Position numbers and translations under genes: made by a program. Shown here piece after piece: positions 38,039 to 47,622 of a DNA stretch of 64,000 bases. The notes under the pieces were generated by a model. The model saw only the letters and a program-made list of their open reading frames with translations. It had not been told where the DNA came from and made no database searches. Each line of letters starts with the position of its first letter. The stretch's first letter is position 1. Source of the stretch: Arthrobacter sp. SLBN-83. GTDB taxonomy: Bacteria > Actinomycetota > Actinomycetes > Actinomycetales > Micrococcaceae. Where the stretch lies: positions 1,736,001 to 1,800,000 of the forward strand of contig NZ_VFMX01000001.1 in the NCBI RefSeq assembly GCF_006715285.1. The letters run 5' to 3'.

Positions 38039-39010
38039 TTAGCCGTCCCGCCGCCACTGGCTGGGCGAAACACCGAAGGCGTCCCGGAAGGTGCGGCTGA
38101 AATGGGCAGCATCCAGGAATCCCCAGCGGGCCGCCACCGTTCCTACCGACTGTCCTGCATGGAGTGGGTCCCGGAGCTCGCGGCGGGCACCTTCGAGCCG
38201 CTGCGTCCGGATCCAGCTGGCCACCGTGGTTCCGGATTCGTGAAAGACGTTGTGCAGGTGCCGTGTGGAGATGAAATGTGCCGCGGCAATGCTCGCGGGG
38301 GAGAGCAGGGGGTCGGAGAGGTTCGCTTCGATGTACTCCCGGACCGAGACGGCCAGCAGCGCCTGCGGCTTCATCCGGTCCGGGGTGATGTCCATTTCGG
38401 CATGCAGCATGGTGGACACCAGGTCCAGGGCGTTGGTGGCAAGCCGGGCTCCGCTGGGCCCGTTCAGGACGTCCAGGTTGGCTGACAACTCGCGGATGAA
38501 CTGGCCAACGATTCCGCTAAGGCCCCCGCTGCCCATGCGGACGGCCGCGAGCTGCCCCACATAGTCGGTGGGCAGGGACAATGCGTCGCAGGGGAACATC
38601 ACCACCATGATCCGGGTCCGCTCCTCGAACGCGAGGGTGTACGGCCGGTTGGTGTCGTAAATGGCCAAGTCCCCGGGCTGCAGGACCGCCTCGCGGTTGT
38701 CCTGGATCAGCAGGCCCGTGCCCTCCAGCTGCAGGTTCAGCTTGAAGTACCGCTCATGGGCCTGGGCGATCAGCGCCGGCGTGCGGTGCACCTCGTGCGA
38801 GGTGGCGGTCACCTCCACGATGGACATCCTGTCCAGCACCCTGGAGCGCATCCGGCCCTGGAAGCCGTCGACGTCGGCCGTCCGGGCGTTGAGGGGTACA
38901 AAGGACTCGGCCACCAAGTGCTTCCAGTGATCGAATGACGTGGCCACGCTGGACGTGAGATTCTGGCGTTGGTGGCTGGCGGGTGCCCCGGTTTTTGCAG
39001 TTGCTGGCAT
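38039..39010 (-). CDS. AraC-family regulator, FeaR-like
   Basis: A 323-aa transcription factor. The N-terminal part resembles the AraC_binding_2/FeaR type sensor (LQLEGTGLLIQDNREAVLQP, GDLAIYDTNRPYTLAFEE). The C-terminal 100 residues hold two helix-turn-helices (PLLSPASIAAAHFISTRHLH; SVGTVAARWGFLDAAHFSRT) and the ending FGVSPSQWRR. FeaR regulates aromatic amine oxidation in enterobacteria, and a copper amine oxidase gene lies 2.4 kb away. Still, a dedicated TetR gene is closer to that oxidase, so the target is uncertain. Confidence 0.85.
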   Translation of the reverse strand: MPATAKTGAPASHQRQNLTSSVATSFDHWKHLVAESFVPLNARTADVDGFQGRMRSRVLDRMSIVEVTATSHEVHRTPALIAQAHERYFKLNLQLEGTGLLIQDNREAVLQPGDLAIYDTNRPYTLAFEERTRIMVVMFPCDALSLPTDYVGQLAAVRMGSGGLSGIVGQFIRELSANLDVLNGPSGARLATNALDLVSTMLHAEMDITPDRMKPQALLAVSVREYIEANLSDPLLSPASIAAAHFISTRHLHNVFHESGTTVASWIRTQRLEGARRELRDPLHAGQSVGTVAARWGFLDAAHFSRTFRDAFGVSPSQWRRDG

Positions 39011-39174
39011 GGATGTTCCTTGCGACGGATGGCCACTGGACGTTCCCCCGTTGGTGTGCCCTGCGACACAGTGCTTTTAGGCTAACGCCGCGCGAAAGGT
39101 TTTTCAACGGTTGGCGAAAATAAGAAGTTCCGACTTTCCAGCCAAGCCCAAGCCTCCCGTGCCATGATCGGGCA

Positions 39175-39849
39175 ATGAAGTCCATGACGGTTGCCGGCGA
39201 CCACCACCGGAACTTCAACTCCCGGGCACACCATTCGCGGCTACGGGTGCTGGTCATGCTGGTCGTCGGCCTGGCGGCAGCGCTGTTGGTCGGTCCTTCG
39301 GGGGCCTGGGCCTACGCGCCCGCGCTCGGGTGGGCAGCCGCCTCGGCCACCTACCTGGTGTGGGTGTGGAGCGTCATCGGGCGGCTCGGGCCAGCGGCCA
39401 CTGCCGCGCATGCCCGGAGGGAGGATCCGGGCCGCGTCTTTTCCGACGCCCTGGTCCTCACGGCCACGGTGGCCAGTTTCGCGGGGGTGGCCTTGATCCT
39501 GCTGGACGCCTCCAGTGAGCAGGGCGGAGCCAAGGATGCCACCGTGGCCATGGCACTGGGCAGCATCGCCCTGTCATGGTTCCTGGTGCACACGCTGTTC
39601 ACCCTCCGGTACGCCGCCATCTACTACCGGGACGGCACCGGCGTCGATTTCAACGAGGAATCCCAGCCCCGCTACTCGGACTTTGCATACCTGGCTTTCA
39701 CTGTCGGTATGACCTTCCAGGTCTCGGATACCAACCTGAAAACCAATGCCATCCGCTCCACGGTCCTGCGGCAGGCGCTGCTGTCCTACCTCCTGGGAGC
39801 CATCGTCCTGGCCACCACCATTAACCTGGTCTCGGGGCTCATCCACTAG
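39175..39849 (+). CDS. DUF1345 membrane protein
   Basis: A 224-aa integral membrane protein of the DUF1345 family, function unknown. Five or so hydrophobic helices are visible: about 20-50 with a short break, 82-105, 115-133, 165-180 and 198-220. The conserved DUF1345 parts are ALSWFLVHTLFTLRYAAIYY, YSDFAYLAFTVGMTFQVSDT and the ending LLGAIVLATTINLVSGL. It is followed by the DUF1003 gene after 64 bases. Confidence 0.85.
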   Translation: MKSMTVAGDHHRNFNSRAHHSRLRVLVMLVVGLAAALLVGPSGAWAYAPALGWAAASATYLVWVWSVIGRLGPAATAAHARREDPGRVFSDALVLTATVASFAGVALILLDASSEQGGAKDATVAMALGSIALSWFLVHTLFTLRYAAIYYRDGTGVDFNEESQPRYSDFAYLAFTVGMTFQVSDTNLKTNAIRSTVLRQALLSYLLGAIVLATTINLVSGLIH

Positions 39850-39913
39850 GCGTTCAATGCCTTGCCCTTCGATGCAGTCCCGCCGCCGGCGCCCCGGGAA
39901 TTATTCTGGGCGC

Positions 39914-40321
39914 ATGGTTGAGATGAGAGTGAACTGGCACCGGCGGCACAAAGAGGGCCTCAGTGCGGGCGACAAGGCGGCGGACAGGCTCCGGAACGGC
40001 ATGGGCAGTTGGCCCTTTGTCGGCATTTTCGTGGGCTTCATGGCGCTCTGGGCGGCGGTGAATTCCTATCTCCTCGCCAATAACGCGTGGGACCCCTACC
40101 CATACATCCTGCTGAATTTGTTCCTGTCCATGCTGGCCGGCCTCCAGGGTGCCATCCTGCTCATTGCGGCCAAGCGCCAGGACGCCATCGCCTCTGCCAT
40201 GGCCCAGCATGACTATGAGACAGATGTCCGCGCTGCTGCCCAGATCGAAATGCTGATGGACATCAACGCCGAACAGCTGAAGCTGTTGCAGGAGCTTCGG
40301 GACCTGCGCGACAAGCCTTAG
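39914..40321 (+). CDS. DUF1003 membrane protein
   Basis: A 135-aa protein of the DUF1003 family, unknown in function. Two membrane helices are clear (FVGIFVGFMALWAAVNSYLL and PYILLNLFLSMLAGLQGAIL). A cytoplasmic helical tail follows, with the family-typical KRQDAIASAMAQHDYETDV. ATG 39914 is the most upstream start that fits the family; ATG 39923 is an alternative. A strong terminator follows the stop. Confidence 0.85.
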   Translation: MVEMRVNWHRRHKEGLSAGDKAADRLRNGMGSWPFVGIFVGFMALWAAVNSYLLANNAWDPYPYILLNLFLSMLAGLQGAILLIAAKRQDAIASAMAQHDYETDVRAAAQIEMLMDINAEQLKLLQELRDLRDKP

Positions 40322-40327
40322 AAATGC

Positions 40328-40363
40328 CAATGGGTGCAGCTCCTCATGGAGCTGCACCCATTG
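40328..40363. terminator. Strong hairpin between DUF1003 and csbD-like genes
   Basis: A perfect 16-base stem (40328-40343 and 40348-40363) with a TCAT loop fills the gap between two convergent genes. TTGTTGTG follows on the plus side. It probably terminates both transcripts. Confidence 0.85.
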
Positions 40364-40377
40364 TTGTGAAATGCGGA

Positions 40378-40554
40378 CTAATCCTTCTTGAAGGCGTCCT
40401 TGACGTTCTCGCCGGCCTGCTTCAGGTCCGATTTGGCCTGGTCGGTCTGGCCTTCGGCCTTCAGGCTCTCGTCACCCGTTGCGCTGCCGGCAGCTTCCTT
40501 GCCCTTGCCGCCGAGCTTCTCTGCGGCGTTGCCGATCTTGTCATCCAAACCCAT
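40378..40554 (-). CDS. CsbD-family general stress protein
   Basis: A 58-aa, highly charged protein read from ATG 40554 behind GGAG. It runs MGLDDKIGNAAEKLGGKGKE and then AAGSATGDESLKAEGQTDQA, the CsbD pattern of a helical repeat around KxG and EG turns, and ends VKDAFKKD. CsbD proteins are induced in general and phosphate stress in Bacillus; the biochemical role is not known. Confidence 0.88.
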   Translation of the reverse strand: MGLDDKIGNAAEKLGGKGKEAAGSATGDESLKAEGQTDQAKSDLKQAGENVKDAFKKD

Positions 40555-40671
40555 GGAGGTGCTCCTTACAGTTGGTGCTCTCCCTGGCCAAAGCCAGAGC
40601 CTGACCCCTCCATACTAAGCATGCTTTCGACTTTGGTGCCTACTCGCCGTCGTACTTTTTTCTGAAGCGGG

Positions 40672-41265
40672 TCAGGAGCGTTGCAAAAGCGCCAGGTAGC
40701 CCTCGAGCTGTTCCGCGTGGCCAAAGTCCAGCCGTCCCTCCGGTGCCAGGGCTGCCTCGATCTGCGCCCCGAGCAGCATGTTGAGCAGCTGGCCGGCAAG
40801 GATGGAATTGTCGACGGCGGCACTCACGTCCCCGTTATCCCTTGCCTCGGCGAGGAAGCGGCGGATGGCCGCCAGCCATTCGTCCATGGACTGCTGGTGG
40901 ATCGCGGCTTTCTGGCGGTCGTTGATGGCCCGTTGCCAGAACGGAACCACAATCCTTGCCTCATTCACGCGTTCCTCGTCAAGGGGGAGCACTTCGAGGC
41001 AGAATGCCCGCAGCGCGTCCAGCCCGGCCTTGCCCGCAGTGACCTGGGCAATGCGCTGGTTGGTCCGGTTGAACACGTGGCTGAAGGCAAATTCCAGCAG
41101 CGTGTCCTTGGTGGGGAAGTAGGGTTTCAGGGCGCCGTTGGCGAAGCCTGCCTCGGTGGCGATCTCCCGCATGGTGGCGCTTTCCAGCCCCTGCCGGGCA
41201 ATGATCCGCCAGGTGGCGTCCACGAGTTCCAGGCGGCGCTCGTCATGGTTAACAATCTTCGGCAC
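40672..41265 (-). CDS. TetR-family regulator divergent from copper amine oxidase
   Basis: A TetR-type regulator of about 197 aa with the DNA-binding region ATMREIATEAGFANGALKPYF. The C-terminal domain resembles the BetI-like group (PFWQRAINDRQKAAIHQQSM). Start: GTG 41265 is taken because GGGGAG lies 8 bases upstream; GTG 41274 is in frame but abuts that site. It is divergent from the amine oxidase, and an inverted repeat in the 121-base gap is the likely operator. Confidence 0.85.
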   Translation of the reverse strand: MPKIVNHDERRLELVDATWRIIARQGLESATMREIATEAGFANGALKPYFPTKDTLLEFAFSHVFNRTNQRIAQVTAGKAGLDALRAFCLEVLPLDEERVNEARIVVPFWQRAINDRQKAAIHQQSMDEWLAAIRRFLAEARDNGDVSAAVDNSILAGQLLNMLLGAQIEAALAPEGRLDFGHAEQLEGYLALLQRS

Positions 41266-41288
41266 CGCGGCCACTCCCCGGAAATATT

Positions 41289-41342
41289 TGGCTCAAACCC
41301 TTGTGAGCCATGTTACGGACCTTTATTATCTACAACTATAGA
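41289..41342 (+). promoter_or_regulatory. Operator and promoter before the copper amine oxidase
   Basis: TGGCTCA and TGAGCCA (41289-41295 and 41304-41310) form a perfect 7-base inverted repeat with an 8-base centre, a usual TetR operator shape. It directly precedes a possible promoter, TTACGG (41313-41318) and TATAGA (41337-41342), 18 bases apart. The operator lies just upstream of the -35 box and would also sit in the leader of the divergent regulator gene. Confidence 0.55.
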
Positions 41343-41386
41343 AAATAAACCAGCGGCCGGAGACGGCCCTGACAAAAGGCTCTCCC

Positions 41387-43327
41387 ATGACTCTTGCACC
41401 AACCGACACTGCCTCCGCCGTCGGCCTGGCATCAGCGCCGGAAATCCTGGACGTGCGTTCCATCCTGCAGGCCGAAGGCAAACTGGGCCCGCAGCACCGG
41501 ATCGCCTACCTGGGCCTGCTGGACCCGGCCCGGGGTATTGACCCGGTCACGGCGGACCGGCGCTTCCGCGCCTTTATCCACGACGTCTCCGGAGCTGCGC
41601 CGCGCGACGTCGTCGTCTCCACCACCCAGCAAAAGGTGCTCTCCGCCGTCGAGCTCGACACCGCGCTGACCGGCGAACTGCCCGTCCTTGAGGAGGAATT
41701 TGAGGTTGTGGAGTCGCTCCTGGCCACCGACGAACGGTGGCTCAAGGCGCTGGCGGACCGGGGGCTCGCTGTCGAAAAGGTCCGGGTGGCTCCGCTGTCC
41801 GCAGGCGTCTTTGAGTATGCGGAGGAGAAGGGCCGCCGCATCCTTCGCGGGCTGGCTTTCGTACAGGAGTTCCCGGAGGACAGCGCGTGGGCGCACCCGG
41901 TCGACGGCCTGGTGGCGTACGTGGATGTAGTCAGCAAGGAGGTCACCCAGGTGATCGACCTCGGTGTGGTGCCCATTCCCGCCGAGCATGGCAACTACAC
42001 CGCTCCGGAGCTGACCGGTCCCCTCCGCGAAACCCAGAAGCCCATCAGCATCACCCAGCCCGAAGGCCCCAGCTTCACCGTCACCGGCGGCAACCACGTG
42101 GAGTGGGAAAAGTGGAGCGTGGACGTCGGCTTCGACGTCCGCGAAGGCGTGGTACTGCACAATCTCGCATTCCAGGACGGTGGCCGGAAGCGGCCCATCA
42201 TCAACCGCGCCTCGATTGCCGAGATGGTGGTCCCGTACGGCGACCCATCACCCATCCGCTCCTGGCAAAACTACTTCGACACCGGCGAATACCTGGTGGG
42301 CCAGTACGCCAACTCGCTGGAGCTGGGCTGCGACTGCCTGGGTGAGATCACCTACCTGAGCCCGGTGATCAGTGACGCGTTCGGCAACCCGCGCGAAATC
42401 CGCAACGGCATCTGCATGCACGAGGAGGACTGGAGCATCCTCTCCAAGCACTCCGACCTGTGGAGCGGTGTCACCTACACCCGCCGCAACCGCCGCCTGG
42501 TGATCTCCTTCTTCACCACCATCGGCAACTACGACTACGGCTTTTACTGGTACCTCTACCTGGACGGCACCATCGAATTCGAGGCCAAGGCCACCGGCAT
42601 CGTCTTCACCTCCGCATTCCCCGAGGGCGGCTCGGACAACATCTCCCAGCTGGCCCCCGGCCTGGGCGCACCCTTCCACCAGCACCTGTTCAGTGCCCGG
42701 CTGGACATGGCCATCGACGGCTTCACCAACCGGGTGGAGGAAGAGGATGTGGTCCGCCAGGCCATGGGCCCCGGCAACGAGCGCGGCAACGCCTTCTCCC
42801 GCAGGCGCACGCTGCTGGCGCGGGAATCCGAGGGTGTCCGTGAAGCCGACGGCCGTGCCGGCCGGACCTGGATCATCTCCAACCCGGAATCCCGGAACCG
42901 GCTGGGCGAGCCCGTGGGCTACAAGCTGCACCCGCACAACCAGCCCACGCTGCTGGCGGACCCGGAATCGTCCATCGCCCGCCGTGCCGCGTTCGCCACC
43001 AAGGACGTGTGGGTCACGCGGTACGCCGAGGAGGAGCGTTATCCTACCGGCGACTTCGTCAACCAGCACGCCGGCGGTGCCGGCCTGCCCGCCTACGTGG
43101 CGCAGGACCGGGACATCGATGGCCAGGACATCGTGGTGTGGCACACCTTCGGCCTCACCCACTTCCCCCGCGTGGAGGACTGGCCCATCATGCCCGTGGA
43201 CACCGTGGGCTTCAAACTGCGGCCCGAGGGCTTCTTTGACCGCAGTCCCGTCCTTGACGTCCCCGCCAACCCCAACCAGCAGGCGTCCGCCTGCCACAGC
43301 GAGGGCGGCAGCGGTGGCTGCCACTAG
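41387..43327 (+). CDS. Copper-containing primary amine oxidase (phenylethylamine oxidase type)
   Basis: A 646-aa copper/topaquinone amine oxidase that oxidises primary amines to aldehydes with release of ammonia and hydrogen peroxide. The cofactor tyrosine is Tyr382 in GNYDYGF. Two copper ligands are His431 and His433 in [12 protein letters not shown], with a third His in [12 protein letters not shown]. The catalytic-base region is [11 protein letters not shown]. From memory it tracks Arthrobacter globiformis phenylethylamine oxidase with the same residue numbering, so phenylethylamine or tyramine are likely substrates. The ending ([12 protein letters not shown]) is Cys/His-rich. No signal peptide is visible. 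Confidence 0.95.
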   Translation: MTLAPTDTASAVGLASAPEILDVRSILQAEGKLGPQHRIAYLGLLDPARGIDPVTADRRFRAFIHDVSGAAPRDVVVSTTQQKVLSAVELDTALTGELPVLEEEFEVVESLLATDERWLKALADRGLAVEKVRVAPLSAGVFEYAEEKGRRILRGLAFVQEFPEDSAWAHPVDGLVAYVDVVSKEVTQVIDLGVVPIPAEHGNYTAPELTGPLRETQKPISITQPEGPSFTVTGGNHVEWEKWSVDVGFDVREGVVLHNLAFQDGGRKRPIINRASIAEMVVPYGDPSPIRSWQNYFDTGEYLVGQYANSLELGCDCLGEITYLSPVISDAFGNPREIRNGICMHEEDWSILSKHSDLWSGVTYTRRNRRLVISFFTTIGNYDYGFYWYLYLDGTIEFEAKATGIVFTSAFPEGGSDNISQLAPGLGAPFHQHLFSARLDMAIDGFTNRVEEEDVVRQAMGPGNERGNAFSRRRTLLARESEGVREADGRAGRTWIISNPESRNRLGEPVGYKLHPHNQPTLLADPESSIARRAAFATKDVWVTRYAEEERYPTGDFVNQHAGGAGLPAYVAQDRDIDGQDIVVWHTFGLTHFPRVEDWPIMPVDTVGFKLRPEGFFDRSPVLDVPANPNQQASACHSEGGSGGCH

Positions 43328-43790
43328 CCTGGCCACCGGGACGCCGGGCGGAACGGCAACGCGTACGACGGCGGCAGGACGGGTCCGTGCCAACGGTCCC
43401 GTCCTGCACCGCCGGCTGGTGGCCGTGGTCACCGCGGTATCCTGCGCGGCGCACCTGTGGCTGGCCGCATCGGGGCATCACGGTGTGTGGCTGGGCGTCC
43501 TGATGGTGGCGCTCGCCGCCGTCTGCCTTCCGTGTACCGAGCATATCTGGCGGCACGGCAGGGTTGGCGCGCTGAACCAGGTCACGGCCGCCGCGGTGGT
43601 CATGGCTGTCCTCCACACCGCCTTGCTGCTCAGTGCCGGCGGTGCCGCACACGCGCACGGTTCGCCGCCGCCGTCGTCCGCTGTTGCTGACTCCGGCGGC
43701 ACCCAACTGCTGCTGGTGATCGCCCTGGAACTGGCAACGGCGCTGCTCGCCGCCACGCTGGTGGCGCGGCTGCGGCGCTTGTCTGTGTAG
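43314..43790 (+). CDS. Small membrane protein after the amine oxidase
   Basis: A 158-aa protein I do not recognise. It has four likely membrane helices (about 35-52, 56-72, 86-105 and 128-148), with a His-containing loop AHAHGSPPP between the last two. The GTG start at 43314 lies within the last 14 bases of the amine oxidase gene, behind GAGGGCGG, so the two genes appear to be translationally coupled. The composition recalls small proteins linked to copper handling, but no known motif confirms that. Confidence 0.65.
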   Translation: MAATSLATGTPGGTATRTTAAGRVRANGPVLHRRLVAVVTAVSCAAHLWLAASGHHGVWLGVLMVALAAVCLPCTEHIWRHGRVGALNQVTAAAVVMAVLHTALLLSAGGAAHAHGSPPPSSAVADSGGTQLLLVIALELATALLAATLVARLRRLSV

Positions 43791-43799
43791 GTGCCGCGC

Positions 43800-44786
43800 C
43801 TAGCCTGCCAGGACGTCGAGCGGGCGGGCGACATGCAGCTGGCCCTGGTCGATGAGCCACTGGATGGCTTCGAAGATGGCCTGCTCGGGCTCGTACCGCG
43901 GCGCGTAGCCCAGGACTGAAGCTGCCTTCTCAATGCTGAAGCATTGGCTGCGGTAGAGGTGGCCCCAGCTGGACTCTGCGTAGTCCCGCGTCGTGTCTTC
44001 GCGGAAGCGGTCCCAGGAGACCGTTTCCAGCACGGCCGCGTGGCCGAACCAGGCGGCGGCGATGTCCGCGTAGCCGCGGACCGTCAGTGCCGTGGGGGCA
44101 ACGATGTTGAAGTCCTCACCAGTGGCCGCCTCCCGCTGCGCGATGGCCTTCTCGAAGGCCTGGGCGACGTCGTCGGCGTGCACGTGGTGCATGAGCTCGG
44201 CGCCGCTGCCGGGAACCCCAAGGGGCTGGCCGGCGGAGATGGTCTGCCAGACGCCGGGATCGAGGTTTCCCAGCGGGCCGATCGGATGCCAGCCCGGTCC
44301 AACGATGTGCCCCGGGTGCAGCGACGTGGTGGCCAGCCCGCCGCGCGCCGTTTCCTCCTTCAGCATCAGGGCGATCCGGTTCTTCTGGATGCCGTACTCC
44401 CCAAAGGGCTCCGCCGCCGAATCCGATCCTTCCCTAATGGGCAGCTTCAGGCTTTGCCCGTACCGCCAGACGGAGCCACAGTGCAGCAGGTGCCCCACCT
44501 CGCCGCGCAGGCTCTGCACCAGCGACGTTGCCGATTCGAGGGTGAAGCAGACCAGGTCCACCACGGCGTCCGGCTTCAGGGCAGCAACCCGGTCACCGAA
44601 CGTCCCGTCGCGGTCCTCCGCCTCCCGGTCTGCGGTGACCTGGTGCACCTCCTGCCACTCGGGTGCCTCACTGTAGGGCTTGCGGTTGCCGCGGCTGATG
44701 GTGGTGACGTCGTGGCCAGCGCGGACCAGCCGGGGGACCAGGAATGAACCGATGTGGCCGCTGCCGCCGATGACGGTGACTTTCAT
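43800..44786 (-). CDS. NAD-dependent epimerase/dehydratase family protein
   Basis: An extended short-chain dehydrogenase of 328 aa. The NAD-binding motif is VTVIGGSGHIGSFLVPRL, and an active-site lysine region EYGIQKNRIALML stands in place of the usual YxxxK, giving Y-x-x-x-K (YGIQK). PGHIVGPGWHPIGPLGN and HHVHADDVAQAFEKAI are typical of the family. The sugar or other substrate is unknown. It ends a minus-strand series with a cupin, ThuA and a Gfo/Idh/MocA oxidoreductase. Confidence 0.85.
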   Translation of the reverse strand: MKVTVIGGSGHIGSFLVPRLVRAGHDVTTISRGNRKPYSEAPEWQEVHQVTADREAEDRDGTFGDRVAALKPDAVVDLVCFTLESATSLVQSLRGEVGHLLHCGSVWRYGQSLKLPIREGSDSAAEPFGEYGIQKNRIALMLKEETARGGLATTSLHPGHIVGPGWHPIGPLGNLDPGVWQTISAGQPLGVPGSGAELMHHVHADDVAQAFEKAIAQREAATGEDFNIVAPTALTVRGYADIAAAWFGHAAVLETVSWDRFREDTTRDYAESSWGHLYRSQCFSIEKAASVLGYAPRYEPEQAIFEAIQWLIDQGQLHVARPLDVLAG

Positions 44787-44907
44787 TGCTCTCCGATCGT
44801 TGTGGTTCCCTCCACCGTAGGGGCGCGGCAGCAGGAAAGGGAGGCCCTGGCGGACCTACCCTTCCTGTTTGCTGCGCTGAATGCCCTGGCCAGTGGGGAT
44901 GTCCAGG

Positions 44908-45282
44908 TCAGGCGGGCTTGGCGTACTCTGCTGCGCTCATGACCTCATAGCTGACGTACGTCTCATCGTTTTCAACCCAAGCGTCGTGGCCGGCCGGAAT
45001 GGAGTAGGCATCCCCGGCGTGGATGGTCATCCGGCTCCCGTCGTCCAGCTGCACTGTCAGGGTCCCTGCGGTGCAGACACCGAGGTGGCTGACTTGGCAG
45101 CTATCCGTATGGACCACCGTCTTGACTGTTTCGGACCAGCGCCACCCGGGCTCGAAAGTGAACCGGCCCAACGTGGTACCGCCCAGCGTGAGCACGTCCA
45201 CCTGGGTCTTGGGCGGCCGGCGCTTTTCGTCGGGTTCGTTGAAGGACTTGAATTCGAGGTCCTTGACCGTTACTGCAGGCAT
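44908..45282 (-). CDS. Cupin-domain protein
   Basis: A 124-aa single cupin. It contains LGRFTFEPGWRWSETVKTVV, CQVSHLGVCTAGTLTVQLDD and AGDAYSIPAGHDAWVENDE, the usual beta-barrel motifs with a His in the second. Such proteins often bind a small ligand or metal; the function here is unknown. The ATG follows GAGGAG. The gap to thuA (45283-45445) shows nothing distinctive. Confidence 0.82.
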   Translation of the reverse strand: MPAVTVKDLEFKSFNEPDEKRRPPKTQVDVLTLGGTTLGRFTFEPGWRWSETVKTVVHTDSCQVSHLGVCTAGTLTVQLDDGSRMTIHAGDAYSIPAGHDAWVENDETYVSYEVMSAAEYAKPA

Positions 45283-45445
45283 TTTGGCTCCTCAGAAGGG
45301 AGTGGTTATGAAATTCATACCCAAGCGCGCTGAGCCGCTCCGGGAAAGGCGCGGCAGGGCGGGGTACGCCCGTCCAGAACCTGCCGTACCTTACGTTGCA
45401 ACGATTTCAATCTGCTCTTGCATGCAGCCGATGTCAACGACGTTT

Positions 45446-46192
45446 TTACTCCGCGAACCACTCCCGGCCCGGGTTGCTGACACCGGGGATCGAGCGGTCC
45501 AGCCCGGGCTGTGCCGCCCACTTGGCGCCGTTGGCCAGGACGCGCTGGACCTGCGGGTGGTGGTACACCGGGTATTCCTGATCGCCCGGGCTGAAGTAGA
45601 AGATGCGGCCCTTGCCCCGGGTAAAGGTGACGCCGGAGCGGAACACTTCACCGCCCGCGAAGGAGCTGATGAAGATCAGGTCGTCCGGGTCCGGGATGTC
45701 GAACAGCTCGCCGTACATCTCCTGCTCGGGGATGACGATGGGGCTGTCCACGCCTTCCGCGATGGGATGTGAGGGCTTCACGGTCCACACCAGTTCGCGC
45801 TCGCCGTCGTTCCGCCAGGCAAGGGAGCAGCTGGTCCCCAGCAGTTTGGTGAAGATCTTCGAGAAGTGCCCCGAGTGGAGCACGATCAACCCCATCCCGC
45901 CCAGCACGTGCCGATGGACGCGCTCGACGACGGCATCGCTGACCTCGGCATGGGCTATATGCCCCCACCAGAGCAGGACGTCGGTGTCCGCGAGCACCTC
46001 CTCTGCAAGGCCGTGCTCATCATCTGTGGCGAGGACCGCCGTCGTAACCTCCGCGTCCGGAAGGTGGGAGCGGAGCCCCGCAGCGATGGCGCCGTGGATA
46101 CCGTCGGGATACATCCCGCCTATGTGGGTCGGCTCGTTGTTGGCCTCGTGGACGCCCTCGTTCCACACCCGGATCCGCAGTTTGCTGTTCAT
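45446..46192 (-). CDS. ThuA family protein (trehalose utilisation type)
   Basis: A 248-aa protein of the ThuA family, a class I glutamine-amidotransferase-like fold. Visible segments are [16 protein letters not shown] at the start, [36 protein letters not shown] and [17 protein letters not shown]. In rhizobia thuA is paired with an oxidoreductase (thuB) for trehalose and related disaccharides. The same pairing occurs here: its ATG overlaps the stop of the Gfo/Idh/MocA gene (ATGA). Confidence 0.88.
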   Translation of the reverse strand: MNSKLRIRVWNEGVHEANNEPTHIGGMYPDGIHGAIAAGLRSHLPDAEVTTAVLATDDEHGLAEEVLADTDVLLWWGHIAHAEVSDAVVERVHRHVLGGMGLIVLHSGHFSKIFTKLLGTSCSLAWRNDGERELVWTVKPSHPIAEGVDSPIVIPEQEMYGELFDIPDPDDLIFISSFAGGEVFRSGVTFTRGKGRIFYFSPGDQEYPVYHHPQVQRVLANGAKWAAQPGLDRSIPGVSNPGREWFAE

Positions 46193-47301
46193 CAGAGCCG
46201 CACCTCCCTCTGCTCCAGTGCTGACTGGTAGCAGGCATCGATGATTTGTGCCCGGTTGAGCGCCAGGGAGCCGTCATGCCGGCCCCACACTTGGGCGCCG
46301 CCGCGCACGGCGGTGACGAAATCCTCCACCACTGCATCATGGGCGCGGCCCGGTATGACGACGGGCATATAGTCCGCGGATTCGCCGTCCTTGTCCGTGA
46401 ACACGCGAAGTTCGCCAATGGGCGGAAAAGGCGCCCCATGGGCCTTGAGTTCGGCACCGCCGTCGGTGCCGTAGACCGTGAACTCCAGCTGGTCGTCCAC
46501 TTCCCGGTAGGTGGCCCAACTTGCTTCGACCACAAGCGTCCCGCCGCCTTCGAGCCGCAGGAAGGCCGAGGCGAAGTCCTCCACCTCGAACGCGTGGCTG
46601 GAGGCCTGGGCCGTGAACCGGGTTCCGCCGCCCCTGCCCTGCGGTCCGAGCTCGGAGTGGGTGGCGGCGGAGACAGCCACAACCTTCGGTTCACCCAGCA
46701 GGTACAGGGCGTAGTCCAGTGCGTGGACACCGATGTCGGCAAGCGGTCCGCCGCCGGACAGCTCGGGATTGGTGAACCAGCTGCCCAGGGTGGGGATGCC
46801 GGAGCGGCGCAGCCAGGATGCCTTGGCGTAGTAGGGGCGGCCCAGGCCGCCGTCGTCGATGACCTGCTTGAGGGCCTGGATGTCTCCGCGGCGGCGGTGG
46901 TTGAACGCCACGTCCAGGACGCGCCCGGCCTTCCGTGCAGCGTCCACCATGGCCTGGCCTTCCACAGCGTTGCGCGCGATGGGCTTCTCGCTCAGCACGT
47001 GGATTCCGCGTTCCAGCGCGGCGATCGCGACCGGAGCGTGCAGGAAGGTGGGGAGTGCCACGCTGACGGCGTCCAGGCCTCCGTGGTCCAGCATCTCCTT
47101 CCAGTCGGCGAAGCCGTTCGGGATGGAGTACTCGGACTGCAGGGATTCCCGGAGCTCATCTTCCATTCCTGCAAGCGAGACGATGCGGACGCCCTCGATG
47201 GCGGCGTAGGCCTTCAGGTGCTGCTGGCCGGCCCAGCCGATGCCTACCACGCCCACCCTGAGTTCAGTCGGCGGCGCGGGGGAGGGATGCGTGCTGTTCA
47301 A
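46192..47301 (-). CDS. Gfo/Idh/MocA-family oxidoreductase
   Basis: A 369-aa NAD(P)-dependent sugar or polyol dehydrogenase. The N-terminal Rossmann motif is [37 protein letters not shown] contains the EKP lysine. The C-terminal alpha/beta domain follows. The TTG start at 47301 was chosen because GAAGGAG lies 7 bases upstream; the open frame runs further up to 47379 without family similarity. It is coupled to thuA, which suggests 3-keto-sugar chemistry on a disaccharide, by analogy with ThuB. Confidence 0.87.
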   Translation of the reverse strand: MNSTHPSPAPPTELRVGVVGIGWAGQQHLKAYAAIEGVRIVSLAGMEDELRESLQSEYSIPNGFADWKEMLDHGGLDAVSVALPTFLHAPVAIAALERGIHVLSEKPIARNAVEGQAMVDAARKAGRVLDVAFNHRRRGDIQALKQVIDDGGLGRPYYAKASWLRRSGIPTLGSWFTNPELSGGGPLADIGVHALDYALYLLGEPKVVAVSAATHSELGPQGRGGGTRFTAQASSHAFEVEDFASAFLRLEGGGTLVVEASWATYREVDDQLEFTVYGTDGGAELKAHGAPFPPIGELRVFTDKDGESADYMPVVIPGRAHDAVVEDFVTAVRGGAQVWGRHDGSLALNRAQIIDACYQSALEQREVRL

Positions 47302-47450
47302 GGGCTGGCTCCTTCGGGATGGTTTGCTGCCCGGATTCCCCCAGCCTAGTCCTGCAACCGCCCGGTCCTGCGCTGCCACGTGGTCCTGACCCTGAAACTT
47401 CAGGGGCTCCTGCGCCGTGCGTTACAGCTGAAACCGCGGCGCAAACGACG

Positions 47451-47477
47451 GAAACCATCATTTAACACCCCTGAAAC
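47451..47477. promoter_or_regulatory. GlnR-type nitrogen control box before amt
   Basis: The 321-base gap between the oxidoreductase and the ammonium transporter (47302-47622) contains GAAAC-N6-TTAAC-N6-GAAAC at 47451-47477. The elements are exactly 11 bases apart, which is the phasing of actinobacterial GlnR boxes. Further GAAAC copies occur at 47394 and 47430, out of phase. The rest of the gap shows nothing else I can name. Confidence 0.55.
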
Positions 47478-47622
47478 CCAACTACAAATGGCCGCCATAG
47501 ATTGAGACCAGACGGCAAAAGCCGCCCCTCCGCTGAACGTGGTATCTCCGTCCACGTCCCTCCCGGCGGAACGGCTCTGACGGCAACTTACCGCTCTGTT
47601 CGCATCTTGAAAGGGGTTTCCC

